A stretch of 64,000 nt of DNA from Iris pallida (lineage: Eukaryota > Streptophyta > Magnoliopsida > Asparagales > Iridaceae). The notes beneath the pieces are model-generated. The model worked only from the letters and a program-made list of their open reading frames with translations. It was not told the origin of the DNA and made no database searches. How positions within the stretch are numbered: position 1 is the first letter of the stretch; every line of letters starts with the position of its first letter. Shown here in pieces: positions 46,097-56,808 of this stretch. The stretch covers positions 37,243,331 through 37,307,330 of the forward strand of contig JANAVB010029819.1 in the NCBI GenBank assembly GCA_029216955.1. Reading direction: 5' to 3'. The translations under genes were made by a program, and so were the position numbers.

Positions 46097-46919
46097 ATAA
46101 GCTGTGGGGGCTGCGATATGCGCCCACAGATGCTGGTTGTCCTAGGCCAGCGGAGGAGGGTTGGGTGCTGAGGCGAGCTCCGCAATGGGGGGTGAATGCG
46201 TCATCAATACAGTGGTCGCAGAGGCTGGCACCATTAGACGAACGGTGTCCATATGCGTGCAGTAATGGCGGGAAGCTACAGCCAAAGAAGGCGCACGAAC
46301 ACCCAGCATCGGGACGGATGTGGGCGCATAAGGAGGCACCTAATCCGCAATATGCGCATGGGGTTGGGACTCCAGCTCGGCTAACATGTGCGCATAGGCT
46401 GGGTCCTTGAGAAAGCTTTTGGACGCATAGGCAAGGGCCTGGCACAGCCAAAGCTATAGAGTGGGGGGAAGGAATCAGCAGTTGAGTTTAAAATTTGAAT
46501 TAGTGGGGGTGCTGGATGGGAAAAAAGGCGTGGGCGGGGGGTGTAGAACCGCAAGGTCGATCCCGCGTCCGGAGGTGGCGGCACTCACCGGCGGGGAGGG
46601 CACCGTGCCCGTCGGAACGGCGGCGGAGGGTCTTTGGAAGCACACGGTGTGGCCGGGCATCCGGGGGACCGGCGTCTCCGCAACAAGGTGCTGCTGAACA
46701 GCCGGAGGCCCAGAGGTCGGACGGCGCGCTGTCGCGGCCATAGGGCCGATCGCGACAGCTCGAGCAAGGGGTGTAGACTGGTGGTCCGGGGATGGACCCG
46801 AGGGGGAGGGACTCGGGCAGGTGACTGTCGGCCAGCTATGCTTGGAGGGGGGTCGGAGGAGCGTTGGAGGTCGGGGCGGCCGCTGGGCTCGCCCCCTGCC
46901 TGCAGGGTGGCCAGAGCCA

Positions 46920-46970
46920 CCGAGAAATCAGAGCAGAGCCATGGGGGGTCGAGAGCTGAAGAGAGCAGCC

Positions 46971-47024
<54 letters not shown>

Positions 47025-47120
47025 TGGCTGCTCTCTTCAGCTCCCGATCCTCCATGGCTCTGCTCTGATTTCTCGGGAGCTGAAGAGAGCAGCCAATTAT
47101 TATATATATATATATATATA
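46920..47120. repeat. AT-centred palindrome at the hAT-like right end (copy B)
   Basis: A 55-bp arm (46920-46974), a (TA)n centre of about 45 bp, and a 55-bp inverted arm (47021-47075) with only a few mismatches, then a partial direct copy and another (TA)n. Copy A has the second unit in direct orientation. Confidence 0.9.
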
Positions 47121-47303
47121 ATCGGTTCGTATTTTTGGTATGGTATTACCCTCAAACCGTTACCACTACCATTATACCATATTTTAATCGGTTCGGTAAT
47201 TTGTTATCAGTACAAAATTTTGGTTCGATTTTTCGGGATATTTTTAATCGGTATTCGATCGTTTTTTGGTAGCGGTCGGTATTTGCTCACCCCTACCAGG
47301 GAC

Positions 47304-48523
47304 AAATCCCTATTATGTGGTCTGGTGATCCACATGACAAATATTGAAAGTTGGCATTTGTGCGAAGTCGTGGTAGTACGACGATTAGTTGTACTGCTGC
47401 GCACCTGCGATAGAATATAGGAAGTAAGGTATTAGAATGAGAGGATACTCAATCACAATTAGAATTCCTTGAGAGATTCCTGGGATGACCCTTGAGAATC
47501 TTATTTTGAACTTCAAATTTGAAATCCTTTTCTCTTGTTTTGATTCACCCTTACTCCTTGATATTTGAATTTGATTTTGATGGATCGTTGTTGATTTTGA
47601 TTTTTCTTATCGAGATGAATTTTATGACCCGAGTTACGGTATCTTCTGATAACATATGTTGACGGGAATAACATGGATGGTAAAACGTCTACTTGGTTAT
47701 GGATCCTAGAGTTTATCGCAGCTATATTAGCTGGCATGGCAAGAACATAGGGACCTGACTTCGGATGTATATATCTTGATCAAGAGATTTGAAATTTCTG
47801 GCAGCTATATTAGTCGGCATAGTGAGGATTCCGGACGACATGATCATAGAGATGCATACCCCAGTTATGGACTCTACCGTTCATCGCAGCCTTGCTTACT
47901 AGCGTGGCAAAGATTCTGAGTATCATGATTTTGGACAAACGCATGTGATTATCAGATTATATCTTGAGAAGGTTTTTAAAGTATCACCTCTTCTATTTCA
48001 CTTCTGTTAAAAAAATTGTTTTCCATCATCAAATAACTTAGGAGTAGGGATAACTTTAGATTAATTTGTCTAATTCTTTGTAGAATTTCATTTAGTTATA
48101 ATTCTTCTTAATGATTTGATGACTTGTATTAGGTCTTATCTTAGAATTAATAGTTTAGTTTTGATAGTAGAATAGAAACCCATTATAGTTAATTCTCTAT
48201 TGTTTATAATATCTACCAGTTTTTATATAAGATGTTAGTCTACCTTACAACCTTTTGATGATTGATCGTTTTCCTTACCCTTCCAGTATGGCACCCTACC
48301 ATTGTCGTATGCTTTGACACCTTATGACTGCTTTTGACCTAGTATGGTTAGAGTAGCTAGATGAGACCCCAAACATATATTGCCTGCCATGACCCTGTAT
48401 GTTATTATTTCAAATTACATAATTTTGATGAATTTTTCTGAGATCATGATTGTTGGGGGTTTGACCTAGAAGGAGTACGACCATATTAATTTCGAGGACA
48501 AAATTCTTCTAAGGGGGTAGACT
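47304..48523 (+). mobile_element. Element F, 3' internal part (copy B)
   Basis: Non-coding, ending in ATTTCGAGGACAAAATT and the purine tract AAGGGGGTAG before the LTR. Three degenerate repeats with GCAGCTATATTAG-like cores lie at about 47710-47910. The left end contains TGGTCTGGTGATCC, which could be a primer-binding region of F, but no matching tRNA is obvious. Confidence 0.6.
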
Positions 48524-50051
48524 TGTAACACCCACTTTTCTGAAATGAGGGCAATTTTGATCTTTTGTGATTTTAATCATTTAAGAAAATGATTTTAGTC
48601 ATGTTATGATTTTTGGTAATTTTTAATTAATTTAAAACTATTTAAATATGTGATTTGTGATTTTGATGTGTTGCTAGTGAAACCCTAGAGATTACTTGAC
48701 CTAGAGCCTAACCATGACCAAGGAGACCTAACCATGTGATTAGGATGACTAATTATCATTTTTGGCCTAAGGGTATTTTGGTCATCTTTGGACTTTTAGT
48801 GAAAATGAATTTTGATTAATTAATATTGTGCTAATTGAATTGTTAGAGACTAACCTAGAAGTTAACCTAATCTAGATTACTAACCATGAGCCTAGATATT
48901 AGATTAGAAGTTCTCATTACATGACAAGGTTAGGAATATCTAGATATTAGTGGAGATTAGATATTTGTTAGGAATTAGATATTATCATTTGGGCCTTTAG
49001 CTTGAGGCTTAAATTGAACTAGCTAGAGGCCTCTAAACTTCATAAAACTTAACCCTAACCTTAGAATAAAGCCTAGGCTACCATCAAAGGATCCCCACCT
49101 CTATATAAACATCTCTTCATCACACCTTGCCTCTTTTCATAGCCTTTCAAACCCTAGTTTAGTATTCTTCCCCAATTTTAGCCCCTTTTCTTCAAATCAA
49201 CTCCAAATTGGACCAAATCAATTGCAACACACTCCCCTAGTGTAGAGGAAGCCATTGGTGGGTATCTAGCAAGGATTTGGAAGCTTTGGACCGTTGCAAG
49301 TTGGAGGAGAAGTCTCATTCCTAGGCTTTTTATTGAGATTTGACTCTCAATAGGTAATAGCCTTTAAACCCATTAAATTCCTGGTTTTTCTTCATAGATG
49401 CATTTATTTAGGGTTCCCCTAGCTGTCCCTCGAGTTTGGTAGGAATTCGTGTCCATTTGATACGCAAATCGGACACGTATCGGTGTATATATTAAAGTGT
49501 TTGATAAAATTCCTATGTGAACTTTTTGTTCTCCTTTTTCAAAACTAATTTTATATTTGGATAGCCCTATATGTGTGATTTAATATTCTGTATGACTGAG
49601 CACATTTTTGTGTCCTTTTCGTGTCCAAAACTGGATACAAACCTGTACACGAGACCACGGTTCACTGTCCTGCTACCCGACACAGTTTTTGGATACGACA
49701 TGCCACGTGGACTCGTTCCATTTGGCACAGAGGTAGGGGCAACCTCTGACAGACCCCTCCCCGAGTTTGAGACACTCTCGTGTCGTATCGGACACGGGAT
49801 CTGACCCACACTGGTTTTGTACTGACTGTGCACACGCGAACAGAGCTCTCTAATACGAGCTTCGTGTCGCACGTAGACACGACGTGGATACGGTACAGGG
49901 ACTCGAAACCCTATCCCTAAACCTGACCTAACCTGGTGCACGAGCATGATGCTCCTCGTGTATTGTGTCGAGCCCAATCGAGCCCGACATGGCCACACGA
50001 GGCAATCTTCACTGCTTGTTTTGATGCCGTGTTTGAAATTCGTTTAGACAC
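48524..50051 (+). mobile_element. Element F 3' LTR, left part (copy B)
   Basis: It starts TGTAACACCC and carries a TATA box at 49102-49109. Element G interrupts it after GACAC (50047-50051), the probable target duplication. A minus-strand frame of 143 codons at 49567-49998 is broken in copy A and resembles nothing I know. Confidence 0.7.
49102..49109 (+). promoter_or_regulatory. TATA box of F LTR (copy B)
   Basis: TATATAAA, the same position in the LTR as 6339-6346 in copy A. Confidence 0.65.
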
Positions 50052-51196
50052 TGTCATGACCCGCACCCGGATATACGGGTACGAATATGTGGGCTACGCC
50101 CAGCCTACGCCGCAGTATCGGCGGTAGAGCATTATCAAGTACCCGATACTAATTACAACATCTAAAGATCCATAACTGTAAAGGTACTCGTATCACATTA
50201 CACAAACTAAGGAAGATAAGACAAGAATAATAACAATATCACTAGAACAACTAAAATCTACAAGGATCATATGAGACAAGCATAAAGCAGAGGGAAACAA
50301 TAACAAAGCTAAATAACTACCAGACCTAGAACTCCTGAGAGACAACTCACGGTGAAGAATACCGAAAACTACCCCAGCTAGCAACATCCTGTAGTCCAAT
50401 ACTGAGGGCACAACTACTCCTAAAATATTGTCAACATATCCAGTCAGGATGGAACGAGCACAAATATCAAATAACAGTTCTAGTTAGACGATATTGAAAA
50501 TGTAGCAGTAAATAAAGAGAATATACAAGGAATCGTAAAATGTACATGTGAGTATCATGGCAAGGTAAGCTGTAAATCTAGAGCTAGAACAAGGCAAGTA
50601 AAAATGATCATGGCATGTACAAGAATCAAGAATCACCTATCTAGGTGTGTGAGTATTAGCTACAATACGTGGCCGGCTTGGAAACTTACACAATAATAAC
50701 AGGCCTGGCTAACCATACGTGGGGTATATGATCAACACTCACAATCAATAGGTGCACAAGGGGTGCACAATAGGCTTTGACCACATATCTACACTAATAC
50801 TCCCCGTCCCCCGACTAGTATAGTGGATCCAACCATGACACATCATGACGCGTGATTCTCTGAGAGGGTAGCTAGCCTTCGCAGGAATCGTGTCTATATA
50901 ATGCACAAGGAACAAGAAAGACTTATACAATATATACCAAAGAATACCAAGAATAACATCTCATGACAGAATCCAGACAAATACCAATCCGTGTGAACTA
51001 TGTGTCAAAAGAACAGGAATATCTACACTATAAATAAGAAACATAGACGATATCATAAAACAGAAATATTATCAGAGAATGTACTCGCCTGTGATGTGAT
51101 GGATAAGTCGACTGAGTCCAAGAACAGTGCCTCGAGGACCTATAGATGAAATACTGTATCAATATAAGGGTTTGGAAGTAAAATCAAGTCATACTA

Positions 51197-51549
51197 AGTC
51201 AAACTAGGTCAAGGAAAGTCAAAACAAGTCAAACTATGTCAATCTAAGTCAAGGGTTGACTTACAGTTGACTTTTGGTCAACTAGTCAACTCTGGTCAAT
51301 CCTAGGTCAACTCTAGGTCAAACTTGACTAACGTCGACTAACAGTTGGGTCAACTGGTCAACTCTGGTCCAGTTCTAGTCAATTTTAGGCTACGGTTGAC
51401 TTTTGGTCAAAATAGTCAACTGTGGACAACTAAGGTCAAAACTAGTCTAACCTAGGTCAATGTTGACTCTACTTCGACGTTCAGTCAAAGCAGTCAACCA
51501 TGGTCAAACAGGGTCAAGGCTAGTCTCTATAAACATCTACAGGGTCAAC
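51197..51549. promoter_or_regulatory. W-box-like array (G 3' LTR)
   Basis: The same array as 8430-8797 but with two deletions (6 and 11 bp) that remove W-box cores kept in copy A and in the 5' LTR at 57953-58323. Confidence 0.8.
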
Positions 51550-52779
51550 ACATTCAATTTCAGTGATTGAGAAATTGCTGAAATCGATGGATCTCAAAAT
51601 ATAAATATAAACAAAAGAGAAAGATTATAATAATAATAGGGTAATAGATAGGGGAAAACCTGCAGATGTTGTCGCATGGTGAAACAACCATCACAAACGG
51701 GTCCAGAATGGTCAAATAAGCTAGAATAGCCCGCCCATACGTCCAATTTGGACACAGGAGCAAAAAGGTAATTTCGAGTCAAAACGGTGTCCGTGTCGGA
51801 CCCACTTTGCACCAAAAAATGTGTCAAGATAACTAGTCCACTAAACCTAACAAATTATATGCCCACGAATCCAGAATGAAGATACGAACCCAACGGTATA
51901 TCCAGAATTGGATTCCGATCAGCCGATCTCAAAATAACTCGTTGATCCGGATATTGGCATCCGACTTGCACCGAAATGCGTGCCAGAACCAATGTCCACT
52001 AAAACCTAGCAAATTATATGTCAACGAGTCCAGAATGACGATACAAACTCAATGGCATGTGCAGAATTGGATTCCGATGAGCCAACGTCAAAAAGTCCAG
52101 TTGACCCGGACTGTAGGGCCCACTTTACATCGAAATACGTGCCAGGGCCCTCGTCCTCCAAATCTAACAAACTTTATATGAAAATATGCCAGAACGACGC
52201 CACGAGTCTACTGGTGGTGTCAGATATTGAATTCGGACTCCCGGGTGCAAAAATGGAATTTTACAACTTGGAAATTACGAATTCGGACGGCCAACTTTGG
52301 CGTCGAATTCAACCAATCAAATATGCTCACAATAAAATAAAACTTAAGGGGTAGGAAGAGGGTTATACCAGCTGCGTATAGGAACTAGTGGCACGCCAGA
52401 CGGAGCTACAATGGAGGAGATACGAACCGATGAAGTTGGCTCCGTAAAACTGTCCAAAAATTACACAATTTAAATGGTCAACTTGGTGGCCGATTTTGAT
52501 GTATCAAACGATAAAATTAACGGACCAAAATTGAGAGGAGTGAAGAGATATATATCGAGATTGAGATGGAGTAAAGAAATCGTCGATCCAACGGTCGGAT
52601 TTCCCGAAAAATGTGTACGAAGTCGCTCTGATGGAATGCCATTTTCGGATCCATTCCGAGCTCGCGCCGACGGAAACCCGTGCTAAACGCACGAAACGCC
52701 TAGACGGCGCATCCCGGAGGACGGTGGCCGCCACTGGAAGTTGCATCCAAGTGTGCCCGGCCAGGGGGTGGCCGGCCAC

Positions 52780-53060
52780 GACGTCCATGGTGCCGGCGGC
52801 GGCACCTGTGCGCGGCTACTGCTGCTGCCATGCCAGCCGCTGCTGCTTGCTGCCATTTCCGTGCACTGCTGCGCATTGCTCGCAGCTACTGCTGCTGCGG
52901 AGGGGGGGCTATGCTAGCCTGGCACGATGGCGCAGCCACGGCGAGTGGCGGGGTGAGGAGGAGAAGTGAGAGAGGAGTGGTGGTGGTGGTGGTGGTTCGG
53001 TGGGGTGGTGATGGTTCGGTGGGTGGTGATGGTTGAAGTGGTGGAGGTGGTGGTGAAAAG
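52780..53060. repeat. CTG-rich and GGT-rich low-complexity block
   Basis: GCTGCTGC clusters (52818-52900) followed by (GGT)n/(GTG)n runs (52975-53055). Partly shared with the 5' LTR up to its truncation at 59599. Confidence 0.85.
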
Positions 53061-54009
53061 GTATTGATGGAGAGGAGGAAGGAGAGGGCTGGTAGAGGAA
53101 GAGAAGAAGTCGGCCATGGGGAGAGGTCGGCCGGCCATGGGGATTGCTGCTATTGTGGATGATGGTGTGTGTGTGTGAGTTTGTGAGGAAAATAAAGAGA
53201 GGGAGAGAATGAGTTGTGATATTAATGAGAGAGATAGAGAAAGTATAGAAAGAGAGAGGGGGTGTCGGCCATATGGGGGGAAAGAGTGCTGATTGTGATG
53301 GAGGAGTGGGTGATGTGTGTGTGTGAGTGTAATAAAGGGGGAGAGAGATATTATAAGTATATATATATTATGTTTATATTTGAATGGAGAGAAAGAAATA
53401 GATATTTATAAAGAGGAGGATATTTTTGAGTAGGGAAATAAGAAAAAATATCAGTGGGGTGTATAGGTAGACATGGTAGGGTCACACCATTTTGGGTTGG
53501 GTGTTGGGTCAAGTTAGACAAGCTTGGGGCCAAGATTTAATTAAAAATAATAAATTTAAACCAATTAAATCATGGATGAAATGGGAGCACAGGAGAGATC
53601 AATTTGGTGGCACGCAAGTGGCACGTGCATAGTAGACTCAAAACAGGCCAGGTTCATATATTGGGTCGACTGGATTGGACCGATGACAGGCCCGAAAATT
53701 AAGTTGGAAATTAAGTCACGAATTACGGCAGACGATAAATTGGTCTAAATTGGCCCGAAAGTTGTACGAAGCAAATGGAGCACAAGCGTACAAGTTCGAG
53801 TGGGACACGATATATCAACATAAAGATAATCTCATCTACTACAAACTTGAAGAAGAAAGTTTCCGTAGACTGGCATCCCTGATGCTCTGGAAATCCAAGT
53901 CACGGTAAGGAGCATTTAATGATCAAAATTTATTAAATAAAAATGAATTATCGAAAATAATTCACTTAGAAAATTCAAAAAATAAATCTTGAAATTTAGG
54001 GGGCTTACA

Positions 54010-56808
54010 TCCTACCCACCTCATAAAAATTTCGTCCTCGAAATTAAAGGTTGGTAGTGGGCTTAAAACAGGATAGAAGATTTAGGCAATATTTTAGGCA
54101 CGATCCAAGAATGACGAGTTTTGCACGATCAAGATAATCAATTCAAAATTGTTCAGGCACGATGATGAATTTGGCACGATAGAATCATGATATGAACAAA
54201 ACCATATGTGCATGATTTCAGAATAAGTCAAGTCATTGGGGCATAATTTTAGAGACGATTAGGAGAATCGAAGATATAAATAAAGTTCAAGTACGGGGTG
54301 ATCTGTCGGACTTAGGTTGATGAAAAATCAATCCGAAAGTCGCACAGGCTCGATCAAGATGAAAAGCTAACCATGATCAAAACAAGGTTTGGCATGATTG
54401 GGATTTATAGTCACAGCTTTGTAGGTAAGCACGAAGCCGCGACTAGAAAATCAAGAATCATTCGATTACGAACAAGTCAGAATCAGGTCAAAACATCGAT
54501 AAATATGATCCAGGTCAAAGAAATTAGATTTTTGGGTAGATCGGCACGATCAAGTTGAAAATGATGTGATTAGGCATTGTTCGGAATAAACAATGCTTAG
54601 CAAAAACATTGATCAATAATTTAACCACCTGGTCATGAGTGAAATCAAGACCCAAACGCGTTCAAGAATTCTGGAATGATTAACCACTTAGGCACGATGT
54701 AGAGTAGAGCGACGAAAAATCACAACCCTAGTCATGATCAGGAATAATATATGAGCACGAGTGACTAGAGAATCAAAATTTAAGTACGAAGGAGATCTAT
54801 TTCGACACAGTCGATTAGGGTTCAAGATTTTTAGCACGATTTGAGGGTTAAGATTATCAAGATCATGAAAATCAAAGTCGGATAGTCATGATCTAAAACA
54901 GGGCTAAGAGAAGCAAATGGAGAGAAAATTTTGAGTATAGCACGATTGAGAGATAGATTTTATAGAAATCAGATTATAGGTGATATAAGCACGATCAAGA
55001 TCCAAGTTCAGTTGTGAAAGACGATAAATCATGAATTCAAAATCAAGGTCTTAAAAGCACAATTTAGGAAGGAACCCAAGTCAATTAGGCACGGTAGAAA
55101 GTCAAACATGTTTAATTCTAACACGACTAATTTCGTAGTCACACTAGTTAGTCGTGATTGAAAGTCAAAAATTTTAGGCACGAGTTTGAGGCAAGATAAA
55201 ATGTATAATTATGATCGTTAAAATCACAATCAAATGATTCAAGTCGGCTTAGTCACGCTAAGTCATCTGGGTACGACTAAGCATAATGAGTTCAGATATA
55301 ATCAGAAAATTAAATCAGGGTCGAAAAGAGTTTAGACACGAGTATTCAAAATCCAAACATGATCAAAATCAGAAGGCAATGCACGAGGGTTAATAGCATT
55401 AAAATCCAACCACGATAAAAAAATTTGTCTCAACACGATCTAAGTTGATCAACTTTTGAGTAAATCAGAATTTGGACAAGATGGAGAATAAGATCAACGA
55501 AGTCTGGGCACGAGCATCCAAGGATGGAAATCCAGGTCCCAATAGAAATTAGAACACATTCAAGTCTAGTCAGCAACTAAGACACTTTGGCACGATAAAC
55601 AAGACGACCAAAATTGATTGCTCATGGACAGAAGGGAATCAAAATCTTAACAGTATCAAAATTTAAGAAATAATTGAGGTGTAAAAATTTCAAAATTTTC
55701 AGAGTTTTCAAGTATAGATGACAGATGTTGATATGAGATAGGTGATTGGTGTAATCAGACATAACTGAACAAGGCAAAGGAATGGCGGTAAGATGAGAAA
55801 ATCACCATGCGATGGGAGAGAAAATAATGTTAAACAAGAAATAATGGTAGGAATTATCTTGCTCAATTGGTAAAAGAAGTGAATCAATTTAAGATATGAC
55901 CTGATAACCATACACGTCTATCCATAATCATGTTGCTAGAATTTTTGCCACGCCAGTAAGCATAGCTGCAATAAACGATGGAGTCCATAACTATGGTATA
56001 CACCCTATAATTATGTTATCTTGATTCCTTACCACGCCAACCGGTATGGCTGCAAGAAAATCTAAATTCCGTAACTATGATAGTATATCCAAAATCAGGC
56101 TCCATGTCCCTGTCGTGCTAGCTAGTATGACTGCGATAAATTCTAAACTCCATGAATAAAGTAGACACTTACCGTTCTCATCGTCCTCATCAATATGCTT
56201 ATCAGGATATCTTAACTCAATTTATAAAAATGATCTCAACAAAATCAAAATCGAAGTCAACAACGAACGAACATCAAGATTCAAAATTCAACGACGAATC
56301 AAGGATAAGTAAATGGAAACTAGTGAAAACAGATTCCGATACAGGGTTTAGGAAAAGTTCTCAGGAGAAGTCCCAATGGTACTATCTAGGTCAAGATAAA
56401 AGGAAATCATTGGAATATAATCTAAAACATTCTCAACCTGATATGAGACTTGCAAATCATATTCTCGTCTCAACCTAGAAGATATATAAGTTCAACTTAT
56501 ACCTTCCTTCTAGGATCCACAACTCATCCCAAGAAAAATAAAGTTTGATACGGACAATTGTTTCAAAAAATTAAGACGAATCGAAATAAGTGGAAAAAGA
56601 TTTAAAAAAATTTTGAATTAAGATTCCCAGGGTCATCTCTGGAATCTACCAAGAGTTCCTAATATGTGACTGATTACCAAAATCCTAAAATATTTTATGA
56701 CTAAACCTTAATCCTATGGCAGGCTCGTTGTAGTACAGATAAGCTCAAGCACTACCACGACTTCACATTAATTGTAAAGACAGACCTGTATGGGCCACCA
56801 CAAAAATG
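54010..56808 (-). mobile_element. Element G internal region, non-coding
   Basis: It begins at the purine tract next to the 3' LTR. There is no Gag or Pol motif. From about 54050 to 55680 it is a loose series of GGCACGAT/GCACGA-containing phrases, about 19 CACGA pentamers on the plus strand in 1.6 kb. At 55920-56150 three degenerate repeats with CATAGCTGCAATAAACG-like cores are inverted relatives of those in element F. The end next to the 5' LTR (TGGTGGCCC on the minus strand) may be a primer-binding site, but I cannot name the tRNA. Confidence 0.7.

Larger units (their letters stand above)
43174..47295. mobile_element. hAT-like DNA transposon, non-autonomous (copy B)
   Basis: The same element as 548-4535 with identical ends (TAGGGGTGAGC, GCTCACCCCTA) and the same imperfect flanks (CCGAGGAC at 43166-43173, CCAGGGAC at 47296-47303). 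It is about 130 bp longer because of longer TA tracts and a rearranged repeat at its right end. Confidence 0.7.
42627..52376. repeat. Copy B of the large duplicated segment
   Basis: The partner of 1-9616. It is continuous with the E LTR on its left and with the rest of element G on its right, so it is the better-supported location. Confidence 0.93.
50052..54009 (-). repeat. Element G 3' LTR (complete)
   Basis: Bounded by TGTCATGACCC and GGGGGCTTACA on the plus strand. It contains the W-box array (51197-51549), short diverged repeats (51870-52200), a GC-rich CTG/GGT block (52780-53060), and a GT/GA-rich block (53150-53410). The remainder is AT-rich without genes. Confidence 0.85.

Noticed and set aside
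47304..47400. A zinc-knuckle-like CGSPDHIIGIC on the minus strand next to the hAT-like element
   Set aside because: The first cysteine is absent, the surrounding frame does not resemble Gag, and the same DNA fits better as the plus-strand start of the F interior.
46628..47420. ORFs through the right end of the hAT-like element
   Set aside because: They cross GC-rich leader DNA and (TA)n tracts, and differ between copies.
49567..49998. 143-codon minus-strand ORF in the F LTR
   Set aside because: It lies inside an LTR, is broken in copy A, has no recognisable domain and runs across a TATA-driven region in the opposite sense.
56152..56478. 108-codon plus-strand ORF in the G interior
   Set aside because: No similarity to known proteins, opposite to element sense, and absent from the related F interior.
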